A stretch of 64,000 nt of DNA from Candidatus Methylomirabilota bacterium (GCA_035764725.1 DASTYT010000024.1:1-64000), one strand, 5' to 3'; positions 49,694-58,624 are shown, counted from the stretch's first letter. Notes: generated from the sequence alone by a model not told the origin. A program made the numbers and translations.

Positions 49694-50657
49694 CGCGGAT
49701 CGCCTTGAGCACCAGGCGCGCGGGCGCGCCCGGGAAGGGCCAGCCGGGGATCCAGGCCGAGAAGCGGCCGGCGGGACCGCCCGCTACCACGATGTGGATG
49801 TTCGCCGCCTCTCGGAACTTGGGGACGGCGGCGCCGTTGACGCGCGCCCGCGTCTCCTCCCAGAGGAAGGCCCGCGCCTGGGCCTTGGTCCAGCCGTCAC
49901 CCCCGATCGTCCGTGCGTGCTCGGGTGAGATCACGAGGAGCGTGTCGGTGAGGCCGGCGTGCCCGTCGCTGGCGATCACCGCACCGCTGCGTGCGATGGT
50001 CCCGAGTACCTCGCGCGCGGTGCGGTGCTGGGTGTCGGCGACCACCTGGAGCGCCTCCGCCGCCATCGCCCCCACCGTGCTCTGCGTGGGCGCGAAGCCG
50101 TGCTCCACGTGCAGCGGCTCCCACGGGCTCGCTTCCTCGTTCTCGCCGATACAGTAGGAGTAGCGGCCCGGCTGGGAGAACGTGGACATGCTGATCACTC
50201 CCGGCGCGGCGCCGCCGATGTTCAGCCAGCAGAGCCGCACCGCGCGCCCGATGGTCGCGTTCGCCCGCCAGCCCGGGCCGAAGGCGCCCGCCCCCGAGTT
50301 CACGCCGAGCGTCTGCCGCACCGGCCCGTTGAGGATGAGGAGCGGCGCGACGGCATCGGTGGTGCCGGACACTCCCACGAGCGAGAAGTCGGGGTCGCAG
50401 ATCGCCTCGACGCTCGCGATCACCGCGGGCAGGTACTCTGGCCGGCAGCCCGCCATGACCGCGTTGACCGCGATGCGCTCCACGGTGGCCCGCCCGAGGC
50501 GCGGCGCGACCAGGCCGATCAGGGTGTCCCCGGGCTGTCCACTGGCCTCCACCGCGGCCCGCACCCGCTCCGCCGTCGGCGGCACTACGGGCAAGCCATC
50601 GGTGACGCCCCGGGCGTACAGGGCCTCGAAGGGATCGACCGCGTCGCTCACCGCCAC
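49683..50657 (-). CDS. hypothetical protein of a conserved soil-bacterial type
   Basis: 324 residues from a GTG at 50657 with GAGGAGG upstream; an ATG-like start further up is out of frame. No signal peptide or membrane helix. Sequence blocks that look conserved: FEALYARGVTDGLPVVPPTAERV, NAVMAGCRPEYLPAVIASVEAICDPDFSLVGVSGTTDAVAPLLILNGPVRQTLGVN, GENEEASPWEPLHVEHGF and GWPFPGAPARLV. Several Cys and His residues are spread through it. I do not recognise a function. Divergent from the HtrA gene. Confidence 0.6.
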   Translation of the reverse strand: MAVSDAVDPFEALYARGVTDGLPVVPPTAERVRAAVEASGQPGDTLIGLVAPRLGRATVERIAVNAVMAGCRPEYLPAVIASVEAICDPDFSLVGVSGTTDAVAPLLILNGPVRQTLGVNSGAGAFGPGWRANATIGRAVRLCWLNIGGAAPGVISMSTFSQPGRYSYCIGENEEASPWEPLHVEHGFAPTQSTVGAMAAEALQVVADTQHRTAREVLGTIARSGAVIASDGHAGLTDTLLVISPEHARTIGGDGWTKAQARAFLWEETRARVNGAAVPKFREAANIHIVVAGGPAGRFSAWIPGWPFPGAPARLVLKAIRARA

Positions 50658-50812
50658 ACCATCCCCGCCCTCCTCGGGCCCGTCAAGCCCCCGGGAACGC
50701 GGCTGCAAAGGTAAGTGAATTCTCACCGGGGGCTCATCCGTCTCTTAGGTGCGCTCGCTAGAGTGCGTGTGTCGTCAGGACCGATCGTCGAACCGCGCAC
50801 CAGGAGGACTTC

Positions 50813-52183
50813 ATGAACCGCCATCTTCGCCACTCCCGCTGGGCATGGCCCGCCGCCGGCCTCGCCGGCCTGGCCCTTGCCCTTGTCATGCTCGTCGCCC
50901 CGCCGGGCTGGGGCCGCTCACCCTCTCCCGTCTGGAACGAGCAGGCCGTAACGGTCGCCCCGCTCGCCACGCCGGCGCCCAACTGGGTCGAGCTGGCCAA
51001 GGCCGTCAAGCCCGCCGTCGTCAACGTCACCAGCCGCCAGGACGGCGGCCGGGCCGCCGGGTCGGGCTTCGTGATCAATGCGGACGGGTACATCGTGACC
51101 AACAACCATGTCGTCGAGAACGCGAACACGGTCGTGGTCAAGCTCTCCGACGGCCGCGAGCTGAACGCCACCATCGTGGGGCGCGACCCCAAGACCGATC
51201 TCGCGCTCCTCAAGGTCGACGCCAAGAACCTGCCCGTGATCGGGCTTGGCGATTCGGCCGCGCTCCAGGTCGGCGAGCCGGTGATGGCCATCGGCAACCC
51301 GTTCGGCCTCGAGCAGACCGTCACGACCGGCATCGTCAGCGCCACCGGGCGCGTGATCGGCGCGGGACCGTATGACAACTTCGTGCAGACCGACACGTCC
51401 ATCAACCCCGGCAATAGCGGCGGGCCCCTCATCAATGCCCGCGGCCAGGTCATCGGCATCAACTCGATCATCTTCAGCCGTACCGGCGGCTCTGTCGGTA
51501 TCGGCTTCGCCATTCCCGTGAACCTCGCCAAGAGCGTGTTCACTCAGCTCGCGGAGAAGGGGCACGTGGAGCGGGGCTGGCTCGGCGTCACGATCCAGGA
51601 GCTCACGCCGGCGCTCGTGAAGAGCCTCAACCTGCCCGACACGCACGGCGCCCTGGTTGCCGAGGTCACGCCCGATTCTCCCGCCGCGGCGGCGGGGATC
51701 AAGCAGGGTGACGTGATCGTCGGGGTCGGCGGGCAGCCCGTGGCCCGCTCGTCGGACCTCCCCGCGGTCATCGCCAACGTCGAGCCCGGGCGCTCCGTCG
51801 CGCTGTCGGTGGTCCGCGACGGCAAGCCCCTGACGCTCAACCCCACCATCGCGCGCCTCGAGGACAAGGACGCGACGCAAACGGCGCGGGCCGACAAGCA
51901 TGGCCCGCTGGGCCTGGTGGTGGGTCCGCTCACCCCGGACCTCGCGGAGGAGCTCTCGCTCCCCAAGAATCTGCACGGCGTGGTGGTGCGGGAAGTCCGT
52001 GACGGGAGCCCGGCCGCCGAGGCGGGCATTCAGGCGGCGGACGTGATCGTGCAGGTCGATCGCAAGCCCGTGGCCAGCGTGGCCGAGCTGCGCCAGGCGC
52101 TGGACAAGCACGCCAAGGGCACCCCGCTGCTGTTCCTCATTCGTCGTGACAATGCCGAGCACTACGTGACGGTCGCTGCGTAG
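50813..52183 (+). CDS. HtrA/DegP-type periplasmic serine protease with two PDZ domains
   Basis: 456 residues, AGGAGG upstream. Signal or anchor WAWPAAGLAGLALALVMLVAP. Trypsin-like domain with the catalytic triad His99 (TNNHVVENA), Asp129 (RDPKTDLALL) and Ser202 (NPGNSGGPL). PDZ1 at about 265-340 (RGWLGVTIQELTPALVKSLNL) and PDZ2 at about 375-450 (LGLVVGPLTPDLAEEL). It degrades or refolds damaged envelope proteins. Unusually for this family, no Q-linker motif is obvious and the N-terminal region between anchor and protease is short. Likely induced by envelope stress; the -35/-10 region is not clear. Confidence 0.93.
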   Translation: MNRHLRHSRWAWPAAGLAGLALALVMLVAPPGWGRSPSPVWNEQAVTVAPLATPAPNWVELAKAVKPAVVNVTSRQDGGRAAGSGFVINADGYIVTNNHVVENANTVVVKLSDGRELNATIVGRDPKTDLALLKVDAKNLPVIGLGDSAALQVGEPVMAIGNPFGLEQTVTTGIVSATGRVIGAGPYDNFVQTDTSINPGNSGGPLINARGQVIGINSIIFSRTGGSVGIGFAIPVNLAKSVFTQLAEKGHVERGWLGVTIQELTPALVKSLNLPDTHGALVAEVTPDSPAAAAGIKQGDVIVGVGGQPVARSSDLPAVIANVEPGRSVALSVVRDGKPLTLNPTIARLEDKDATQTARADKHGPLGLVVGPLTPDLAEELSLPKNLHGVVVREVRDGSPAAEAGIQAADVIVQVDRKPVASVAELRQALDKHAKGTPLLFLIRRDNAEHYVTVAA

Positions 52184-52419
52184 CGACTCGTTCGCGAGCC
52201 CGATGGCGGCGGGCGCACCCCGCGCGCCATCGGGCTCGCGTGATCATCCGGATCTGCATCGCCGCCGTATAGCCACCTGGAAGGGTCGGCCCGCTCATCG
52301 AGCCGGGCGCCCTGACCGCGGCTCGGGCACGCTGTCCGAGCTTCGCGCCGCGACCACATCGAAACCTCAGGGAAACGCAGGGCTCCTCCGCTGGCATCGA
52401 TAGTGCAGCGGTCGACCGC
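52184..52419. other. 236-bp intergenic region
   Basis: Between htrA and the cyclase gene, same strand. Its first part is the terminator listed separately; the rest (52241-52419) shows only weak features, including a GATAGT near 52399-52404 that might be a -10 for the cyclase. No gene seen. Confidence 0.5.
52193..52240 (+). terminator. very strong terminator hairpin after htrA
   Basis: A perfect 16-bp stem (52193-52208 with 52225-52240), itself topped by a second 5-bp stem (52209-52213 with 52219-52223). It starts 10 nt after the htrA stop. No T-run, so it may act with Rho or as an mRNA stability element. Confidence 0.6.
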
Positions 52420-54312
52420 GTGTCTCCCGTCCGACTCTGCGCCCGTGTGCTGTTGCTCCTGCGTCGGCGACCGCGCTTCTCCGTCGCGCTGGTGGCCCTC
52501 GTGGTCGCGCTCACTGCGTTCACCGGCGCCGCCATCGGGCTCCTCGCGTGGCGCGGGCAGCGCGCCCAGTCCCACGCCCTCGCCGACGCGGCGATGACCC
52601 AGGCAGCCCGTCTCGTCGCCACCCACACCGCGCGCTTCCTGCAGTCCGCCGAGTCATCCGCGCGGCTTGGCCCCACCCTCGTGGCGGAGCGCCGGCTTGA
52701 TCCCGACGACTTCCATGCCGTCGAGGCCTTCGTGCTGGGCGTGCTGCGCGCGCATCCCGAGCTGACCTGGGTGAGCTATGGCGACCGCGACGATCGCTTC
52801 GTCGGGGCGCGGCGCGCCGCCGGCGGCGATCTCTACATCAACAAAAGTTTCCCCGTGGGCGAGAGGATCCGCTTGGAGGAAGACCAGCTCCTCGCCAACG
52901 GCCTCCGCGTCCCCTTCCGGCGGGCGGAGGATCACGGGTACCGGCCCAGCCGGCGGCCCTTCTTCCGTATGGCCGCGGCCAACCGCGACCTCACGTGGAC
53001 CGAGCCCTACGAGTTCTACTCGAGTGAAGGGCCCGGGCTCACCTGCGCGATGCCGCTCCTGGACGCAGCGGGCGCGGTGCAGGGCGTGTTCACCGTCGAC
53101 TTTTCGCTGGCCCGACTCGCCGAGTTCCTCGACGAGGTCGAGGTATCGCCCCGCGGCCGCGTCTTGATCGCCGCGCGTGATGGGCGGCCGCTCGTCGAGC
53201 AGCGGCGGCGCGGCACGCAGGGGGCGCCCGCCATTCCCGCCGCCGCCCTGGCCGAGGTGCCCCTCGAGCGTGGCACGCGGTCGAGTGTCGAGTTCCAGCA
53301 CAACGGCGAGCGCTACCTGGCCCGCGCGGTACCTCTCCCCGCCGGCGGTCTGGGCTGGCGTGCGGAGGTCGTGGTGCCCGCGCGTGACTACACCGAGCGG
53401 GTGGACGTGCAGGGCCGGCGTGCCGCCGTGCTGGGCGCCCTCGCGGTCCTCGTCGCGCTCGGCTGCGGCATCGCGACGGCGAGGTGGATGGCGCGCCCGC
53501 TCCAGGACCTCGCCCACCTCGCGCTGCGCATCCGGCAGGGGAATCTGGACGCGGTAGTACGCCCGCGCAGCCGCGACGAGATCGGCGTGCTCACGCGCTC
53601 GATGGGCGAGATGGTGCGGGCGCTCCGCGACCGCGAGTTCGTGCGCCAGACGCTCGGACGCTATGTGAGCCCCGAGCTGGCGGAGCGCGTGCTCCGTGAC
53701 CCGGACGCGGTGCGGCTCGGGGGCGAGCTGCGCGAGGTCACCATCCTGATGTCCGATCTTCGGGGCTTCTCCGAGCTGTCCGAGCGGCTGGGCCCCGAGG
53801 CGATGATCGACATCCTCAACCGCTATCTCGCCACGATGACGCAGGTCATCCAGGCCCACGGGGGGATGATCAACGAGTTCATCGGCGATGCGATCCTCGT
53901 GCTCTTCGGCGCGCCCTTCCAGCACCCGGACGACTGCGAGCGCGCGGTGCGCTGCGCCTGGGACATGCAGTGCGCGATGGCGGCCCTGAACGTCGAGAAC
54001 CGGCGTCTGGGCCTGCCCGAGCTGGCCATGGGCATCGGCATCCACGTGGGGCCCGTGGTCGCGGGCAACATCGGCAGCCGCGACCGGGTGAAATACGGCG
54101 TGGTGGGCTCGCCCGTCAACCTTGCCGCCCGGATCCAGGCGCTCGCCTTCGGCGGCGAGGTGCTCCTCTCCGCCTCCGTGGTGGAGCGCTCGGGCCACGT
54201 GCGTGTGGGGGCTCCGCGCCGCGTCCGCGCCAAGGGCTTCCAGAGCCTCGTCACCGTGCATCCTTTGGAGGGGCTGGACGGCGGGGGCCAGGCGACCCCC
54301 ATCGCGAGCTAG
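52420..54312 (+). CDS. membrane-bound class III nucleotide cyclase with sensor domain
   Basis: 630 residues, GTG start. TM1 at about 20-45, a periplasmic Cache-like sensor (about 60-330), TM2 at about 338-360, a HAMP domain (about 362-415; ARWMARPLQDLAHLALRIRQGNLDAVVRPRSRDEIGVLTRSMGEM) and a cyclase domain (about 440-600). Both metal Asp residues are present (LMSDLRGFSELSE, FIGDAILVLFG) and the transition-state Asn and Arg are kept (VNLAARIQ). At the purine-selecting positions it has Glu (INEFIGD), where adenylate cyclases have Lys, and Gly (KYGVVG), where they have Asp or Thr. The product could therefore be cGMP, cAMP or neither. Convergent with a degenerate lipoprotein gene. Confidence 0.9.
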   Translation: MSPVRLCARVLLLLRRRPRFSVALVALVVALTAFTGAAIGLLAWRGQRAQSHALADAAMTQAARLVATHTARFLQSAESSARLGPTLVAERRLDPDDFHAVEAFVLGVLRAHPELTWVSYGDRDDRFVGARRAAGGDLYINKSFPVGERIRLEEDQLLANGLRVPFRRAEDHGYRPSRRPFFRMAAANRDLTWTEPYEFYSSEGPGLTCAMPLLDAAGAVQGVFTVDFSLARLAEFLDEVEVSPRGRVLIAARDGRPLVEQRRRGTQGAPAIPAAALAEVPLERGTRSSVEFQHNGERYLARAVPLPAGGLGWRAEVVVPARDYTERVDVQGRRAAVLGALAVLVALGCGIATARWMARPLQDLAHLALRIRQGNLDAVVRPRSRDEIGVLTRSMGEMVRALRDREFVRQTLGRYVSPELAERVLRDPDAVRLGGELREVTILMSDLRGFSELSERLGPEAMIDILNRYLATMTQVIQAHGGMINEFIGDAILVLFGAPFQHPDDCERAVRCAWDMQCAMAALNVENRRLGLPELAMGIGIHVGPVVAGNIGSRDRVKYGVVGSPVNLAARIQALAFGGEVLLSASVVERSGHVRVGAPRRVRAKGFQSLVTVHPLEGLDGGGQATPIAS

Positions 54313-54330
54313 GCGCGCGCTACCGCTCGC
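54304..54330. terminator. hairpin over the cyclase stop
   Basis: GCGAGC (54304-54309) pairs with GCTCGC (54325-54330), with inner pairing TAG/CTA; the TAG is the cyclase stop codon. It matches the stop-codon hairpins at other junctions. Confidence 0.5.
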
Positions 54331-54772
54331 CGTCAGCCGCACATCGGTGACGACGCCGGCGGGATTCACCGAGACGACCACGGCCTTCTGGAAAACCTTG
54401 AGCGAGAAGGCCGAGCCGCGCACCTGCGTAGCTTCAACCGAGGCCGGTGTCGTCCTTGCCCGCGACCCTGGGATAGATCTACATGCCCGTGGGTGGGCCG
54501 AGCAGCGCGACCACCTCGTCCCGCGTGGTCACGCTCGGCTTGAACGAGCTCACGAACTGATAGCTGACGAGCACCTGGTCGAGGAACGCGAAGTCGATGC
54601 TGCGCGCCGGCGTCACGCCGCTGGCCAGGGGGTCGCTGCCCGCCGTCGCGCCGGCGTAGGACGCCATCCCGAGGGTCTTCTCGTTCTTGATCACGGTGAT
54701 ATCACGGCCGGCACATCCCGCCGTCAGGACGAGGAGCGCGAGGCCGAGGTACCACGGGACCGGTCGTCGCAT
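54313..54772 (-). pseudogene. SmpA/BamE-like lipoprotein gene, apparently broken
   Basis: The intact part (54479-54772) encodes 97 residues: lipoprotein signal with lipobox LTAGC, then a region ending TTRDEVVALLGPPTGM, the usual start of the SmpA/BamE repeat. A TAG stop (54479-54481) comes right there. The same frame then reads IYPRVAGKDDTG before a TGA at 54434-54436, and the next frame continues with QVRGSAFSLKVFQKAVV and VNPAGVVTDVRLTASG, which is what the C-terminal strands of this family look like. So the gene seems to carry a nonsense codon and at least one frameshift. Sequencing error is an alternative explanation. Confidence 0.6.
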
Positions 54773-54853
54773 GGAGGCGTCCTCCGCGAGCGGTTGTCTC
54801 GCCGCACCCATCGAGGGCTGTGGCGGCGCGGCCCGCATGCCATAATGCGGCCG

Positions 54854-54889
54854 ATGAACCGAAGGATTTCCCCCATCGGCGCCGCCTGA
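54854..54889 (+). other. 11-codon open frame in frame with the downstream kinase
   Basis: ATG 54854 to TGA 54887-54889 encodes MNRRISPIGAA. CATAAT lies 7 nt before the ATG (leaderless pattern). The frame is the same as that of the sensor kinase starting at GTG 54914, 60 nt later, with no other stop. It may be a leader peptide, or the kinase formerly started here and acquired a nonsense codon. Confidence 0.4.
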
Positions 54890-54913
54890 CGGTCCGCGGA
54901 CCGCGACGCGATC

Positions 54914-57169
54914 GTGCCTTCCGTTCCGCTTCGACGCCGGCTCTTCCTCCTCGTCGCCGTGGCCCTCGTGCCGCTCGCCCTCGTCTCCGGCATTGGGCTC
55001 CATCTCCTCGCCTCGCAGCAGCGCATGCAGGTCGAGCGCGTGAGCCTGGAGCTCACGCGGGCGGTGGCCACCGCGGTGGACGCCGAGCTGAGGAGCTCGG
55101 TCTCGGTGCTGGAGGCGTTCGCCACTACCTTGACGTTCGAGGGGAATGAGCGCGCGACCTTCCACGAGCAGGCGCGCCGCGTGCTGGGGACCCAGCCAGA
55201 CTGGGCGGGCATGAGCCTCACCGATCCCGCGGGCACGCGCATCGCCGACACGCGTTACCCGCCGGGGGTCGAGCTTCCGCCGATCGCCGAGCGCGAAAGC
55301 TTCGAGCAGGTCGTGCGCGCGCGTGCGCCGGCCATCGGCAGTCTGGCGCGCAGCGCGAGCGGTCCGCTCCTCTTCGCCGTGCGGGTGCCCGTGCTCCGCG
55401 GCGACACGCTCCGGTACGTGCTCTCAGCCTCGGTGCGGCCCGAGGATATCCGTGAAGTGGTCACGCGCCAGCAGGTACCCTCCGACTGGGTGGTCTCGAC
55501 CTTCGACCAGCGCGGTCAGCGCGTCGCCCGCTCGCGCGCGCACGAGGAGAGCGTCGGCGGCCCGGCCTCGCCGAGCCTGCAGGCGCTGCTCGCGCAGAAC
55601 GCCAAGGAAGGCATCGGCCCCACCAACACGCTCGAGGGTGAGCGCATCTACACGCCTTACATCCGACTCGCCCCGAGCGGCTGGACGGCCGCCCTCGGTC
55701 TGCCCGCGGCGGTGGTGGAAGGCGCCGTGTACCGCTCGCTCGCCTTCTACGGCGGCGGACTGCTGCTCTCGCTTGGCCTCGGCACCCTCGCCGCCCTCCT
55801 CGTCGCGCGCAGCATCAACCGCCCCATCGCCGACCTCCGCGGCGCCGCGCAGGCGCTGGGACGCGGCGAGGCGATGGCGCCACCCGCCACCGCCATCCAG
55901 GAGATCCGCGACGTGGCCGAGGCGCTGGTCACCGCGGCCGCGGAGCGCCGCCACGCGGAGGTCCAGGAGCGGCAGGCGCGCGAGACGGCGGAGGCGGCCG
56001 ACCGGGCCAAGGAGCAGTTCCTTGCGGTGCTGTCGCACGAGCTGCGCACCCCACTCAACGCGGTCTATGGCTGGGCGCGCATGCTCCAGGCGGGCCAGGT
56101 CCGCGGCGACGACGCCACCCGCGCCGTGGAAGCGATCGTCCGGAACGCCGACATGCAGGTGCAGCTCATCGACGATCTCCTCGACGTCTCCCGCATCGTC
56201 AGCGGCAAGATGCGGCTGGACGTGCGGGCGGTGGATCTCGCCGCGGTGCTGGAGGACGCGCTCGACGCCGTCCGGCCCGCCGCCCAGGCCAAGGGGATCC
56301 GAGTGCAGAGCGTACTGGACCCGCGCGCGGGCCCGGTGATGGGCGACTCCGCCCGGCTCCAACAGGTGCTGTGGAATCTCCTCATGAACGCGGTCAAGTT
56401 CACCCCGAAGAGCGGTCGCGTGCAGGTGCATCTGCAGCGGGTGAACTCCCATGTCGAGATCATGGTGAGCGACACCGGCCAGGGCATCGCCCCCGCGGTG
56501 CTGCCGTACGTATTCGACCGCTTCCGCCAGTCGGATAGCTCGAGCACCCGGGCTCACGGGGGCCTCGGCCTGGGGCTGGCGCTGGTGAAGCACCTGGTCG
56601 AGCTCCACGGGGGGAGCGTGCTCGCCCGGAGCGCGGGCGAGGGCCTGGGCGCGACGTTCGTGGTGAGCCTCCCGCTCTCGATCGCGGAGCTCCCCGAGCA
56701 TCGGGCCCCGCGCGCGCATCCGAGCGCACCGTCGGTGGAGCCGTTGCCAGGCATCGTCCGGCTGGACGGGCTCCGCGTCCTCGTGGTCGACGACGATCCC
56801 GAAGCGGTGGCCCTCGCCATCGCGATCCTGAAGGGGGCGGGGGCCGAGGTCCGCTCGACCCTCGCCGCGCCCGACGCCCTCGCCCTCCTCCGCGAGTGGC
56901 GGCCCGACGTGCTCGTGTCCGACATCGAGATGCCGAGCGAGGATGGCTACGCGCTCATCGCAAAGGTCCGCGCGCTCGACGCCGACGCGGGCGGCCGCAC
57001 CCCCGCGGTGGCCCTGACCGCCTACGGACGCACGCAGGACCGCATGCGCTCGCTCGCCGCGGGCTACACCATGCACGTGCCCAAGCCGGTCGATCCGGGT
57101 GAGCTCACCACCATCATCGCCAGCGTCGCCATGCGCCCCCCCACGCACGTGTCCGGACCTGTGCCATAA
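54914..57169 (+). CDS. membrane hybrid sensor histidine kinase
   Basis: 751 residues, GTG start. TM1 at about 9-31, a periplasmic Cache-type sensor domain (about 45-285, with the DPAGTRIADTRYPPG motif of this family), TM2 at about 288-310, HAMP-like linker, HisKA with SHELRTP (His375), HATPase with MNAVKFT, DTGQGIAP and GLGLGLALVKHL, and a C-terminal receiver (Asp670 in LVSDIEMPSEDGY). The architecture is sensor-HK-REC without HPt, so phosphate must move on to a separate HPt or regulator. See the entry for the mini frame at 54854, which is in frame with it. The partner is not in the window. Confidence 0.93.
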   Translation: MPSVPLRRRLFLLVAVALVPLALVSGIGLHLLASQQRMQVERVSLELTRAVATAVDAELRSSVSVLEAFATTLTFEGNERATFHEQARRVLGTQPDWAGMSLTDPAGTRIADTRYPPGVELPPIAERESFEQVVRARAPAIGSLARSASGPLLFAVRVPVLRGDTLRYVLSASVRPEDIREVVTRQQVPSDWVVSTFDQRGQRVARSRAHEESVGGPASPSLQALLAQNAKEGIGPTNTLEGERIYTPYIRLAPSGWTAALGLPAAVVEGAVYRSLAFYGGGLLLSLGLGTLAALLVARSINRPIADLRGAAQALGRGEAMAPPATAIQEIRDVAEALVTAAAERRHAEVQERQARETAEAADRAKEQFLAVLSHELRTPLNAVYGWARMLQAGQVRGDDATRAVEAIVRNADMQVQLIDDLLDVSRIVSGKMRLDVRAVDLAAVLEDALDAVRPAAQAKGIRVQSVLDPRAGPVMGDSARLQQVLWNLLMNAVKFTPKSGRVQVHLQRVNSHVEIMVSDTGQGIAPAVLPYVFDRFRQSDSSSTRAHGGLGLGLALVKHLVELHGGSVLARSAGEGLGATFVVSLPLSIAELPEHRAPRAHPSAPSVEPLPGIVRLDGLRVLVVDDDPEAVALAIAILKGAGAEVRSTLAAPDALALLREWRPDVLVSDIEMPSEDGYALIAKVRALDADAGGRTPAVALTAYGRTQDRMRSLAAGYTMHVPKPVDPGELTTIIASVAMRPPTHVSGPVP

Positions 57170-57170
57170 T
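57165..57170 (+). promoter_or_regulatory. -10-like CATAAT 7 nt before the second reductase start
   Basis: CATAAT (57165-57170), then 7 nt and the ATG at 57178. Almost the same word (TGCCATAAT, then 7 nt and ATG) occurs at 54838-54856. No ribosome site. Confidence 0.45.
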
Positions 57171-57177
57171 CCCGGCC

Positions 57178-58230
57178 ATGAGCAAGAAACTCCTCTTCGT
57201 CGGCGGCGGGGCCATTGGCAGCTACCTGGGCGCGTTCCTCACGCGCGCGGGTCACGACGTGACCATCGTGGATCCCTGGGCGGAGCAGGTCGAAACCATC
57301 CGCCACCGTGGGATCTCGGTGCGCGGTCCGCACGACCCGTTCGACGCCAAACCCAAGGCGTTCCACCTCCACGAGGCGCAGCGTCTGCCGCGGGACTTCG
57401 ACATCGCCTTCGTCGCGATGAAGGCCTACGACACGCCGTGGGCCACCCAGCTCGCCGTGCGTCACCTCCGCCCCGAAGGCTACGTGGTGTCGTCGCAGAA
57501 CTGCTGGCCGGACCCGATGGTGGCCGCGGTGGCGGGCGCCGGACGATCGGTCGGCCTCATCATGTCCAAGATCGGCGTGGCCCTCTGGAAGCCGGGGCAA
57601 GTCGAGCGCGGCATGGAGAAAGGCGAGGGCAAGGGCCACGACGTGTTCCGACCCGGCGAGCACGACGGGCGCATCACGCCGCGGGTGACCGAGTTGGCCG
57701 AGATGCTCTCGATCATCGACGGGGCCAAGGCGACCGACAATCTCTGGGGCGAGCGCTGGGCCAAGCTCTCTCAGAACGCCATGGGCAATCCTGTTCAGGC
57801 CATGACCGGCCTCGGGACCCTCGAGGTGATGTCGAGCGAGGTCGGGCGCGCGATCACCATTCACCTCGCCTCCGAGTCGGCCCGCGTCGGACTCGCCGCG
57901 GGGCTGCGCATCGCGAAGTTCGGCGGGGCGGAGGCGGCGACCTGGGCGAAGGCCGATCAGCGCGAGACCTGGGAGTCCCTCGACCGCATGCTCACGCCCG
58001 CGTCGGCGGGAGGCCGCAACTGGCGTGCTTCCATGGCCCAGGACGTGATCAAGGGACGGCCGACGGAGATCGACTACATGAACGGCCACGTGGTGGCGCA
58101 GGGGCGCGAGCGGGGTGTGCCGACGCCCGTGTCGGCGGCCATCGTGCGGGTGGTCGGCGAGATCGACGCGGGCACGCGCAAGCCCGCGGCCGCCAACATC
58201 GAGGCGACCCTGCGCCTCGCCGGCGTCTAG
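57178..58230 (+). CDS. ketopantoate reductase family dehydrogenase, copy 2
   Basis: 350 residues. Rossmann motif FVGGGAIGSYLGAFLTRAGHDVTIVDPW, then FVAMKAYDTPWATQL, SQNCWPDPMVAAV and the helical C-domain (WAKLSQNAMGNPVQAMTGLG) with the family Lys. Blocks such as GEHDGRITPRV and ATDNLWGERWAKL are nearly the same as in the copy at 19112, so the two genes are paralogues of one subfamily. The substrate is likely a 2-keto acid, not certainly ketopantoate. Convergent with an FxLYD-like protein gene across a hairpin. Confidence 0.86.
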   Translation: MSKKLLFVGGGAIGSYLGAFLTRAGHDVTIVDPWAEQVETIRHRGISVRGPHDPFDAKPKAFHLHEAQRLPRDFDIAFVAMKAYDTPWATQLAVRHLRPEGYVVSSQNCWPDPMVAAVAGAGRSVGLIMSKIGVALWKPGQVERGMEKGEGKGHDVFRPGEHDGRITPRVTELAEMLSIIDGAKATDNLWGERWAKLSQNAMGNPVQAMTGLGTLEVMSSEVGRAITIHLASESARVGLAAGLRIAKFGGAEAATWAKADQRETWESLDRMLTPASAGGRNWRASMAQDVIKGRPTEIDYMNGHVVAQGRERGVPTPVSAAIVRVVGEIDAGTRKPAAANIEATLRLAGV

Positions 58231-58237
58231 CCGCCGG
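58220..58237. terminator. hairpin over the reductase stop
   Basis: CCGGCG (58220-58225) and CGCCGG (58232-58237) flank TCTAGC, which contains the TAG stop of the plus-strand gene; the next base is the last of the converging gene. Perfect 6-bp stem. Confidence 0.5.
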
Positions 58238-58624
58238 TCAGGGCGACTCTACGGACTGGATCACGAAGGACTCGACGTAGATCTTTCGCGTGCCCGGCTG
58301 GCTGGGGGTGGGGACGCGAAAGTAGGCGCGGTCACCTGGTCGGATATTGCCGTAGGCCCACCCGCGCTCGACCGCCACCACCTTTCCCGAGTCGTCCAGC
58401 ACGTCCATCCGCATGCGAAGGAGGCCCACCGTCTCGCGTCCATTGTTGTAGACCCAGCCGGCCACCGCGCCCCGCGTGGGCGCGCCTGTGTCCTCCTCGA
58501 TGCGGAACTTTCCCATTTGCGACGGCGCCGGCGACTGCGCGTCCACCGAGGCGGCCGCGGCGCACAGCATCAATGCCGCGCCGGCCAGCCAGCGCCTCGG
58601 GCGGATGATCGAAGGGCGGATCAC
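58238..58624 (-). CDS. small exported FxLYD-like protein
   Basis: 128 residues from a GTG at 58624 that overlaps the upstream stop (GTGA). Signal peptide RPRRWLAGAALMLCAAAASVDAQ. The mature domain GAVAGWVYNNGRETVGLLRMRMDVLDDSGKVVAVERGWAYGNIRPGDRAYFRVPTP is an Ig-like FxLYD fold (the word here is GWVYNNG...VLDDSGK). Function unknown; such domains mediate protein contacts in the envelope. Coupled to the upstream small gene. Confidence 0.7.
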   Translation of the reverse strand: MIRPSIIRPRRWLAGAALMLCAAAASVDAQSPAPSQMGKFRIEEDTGAPTRGAVAGWVYNNGRETVGLLRMRMDVLDDSGKVVAVERGWAYGNIRPGDRAYFRVPTPSQPGTRKIYVESFVIQSVESP

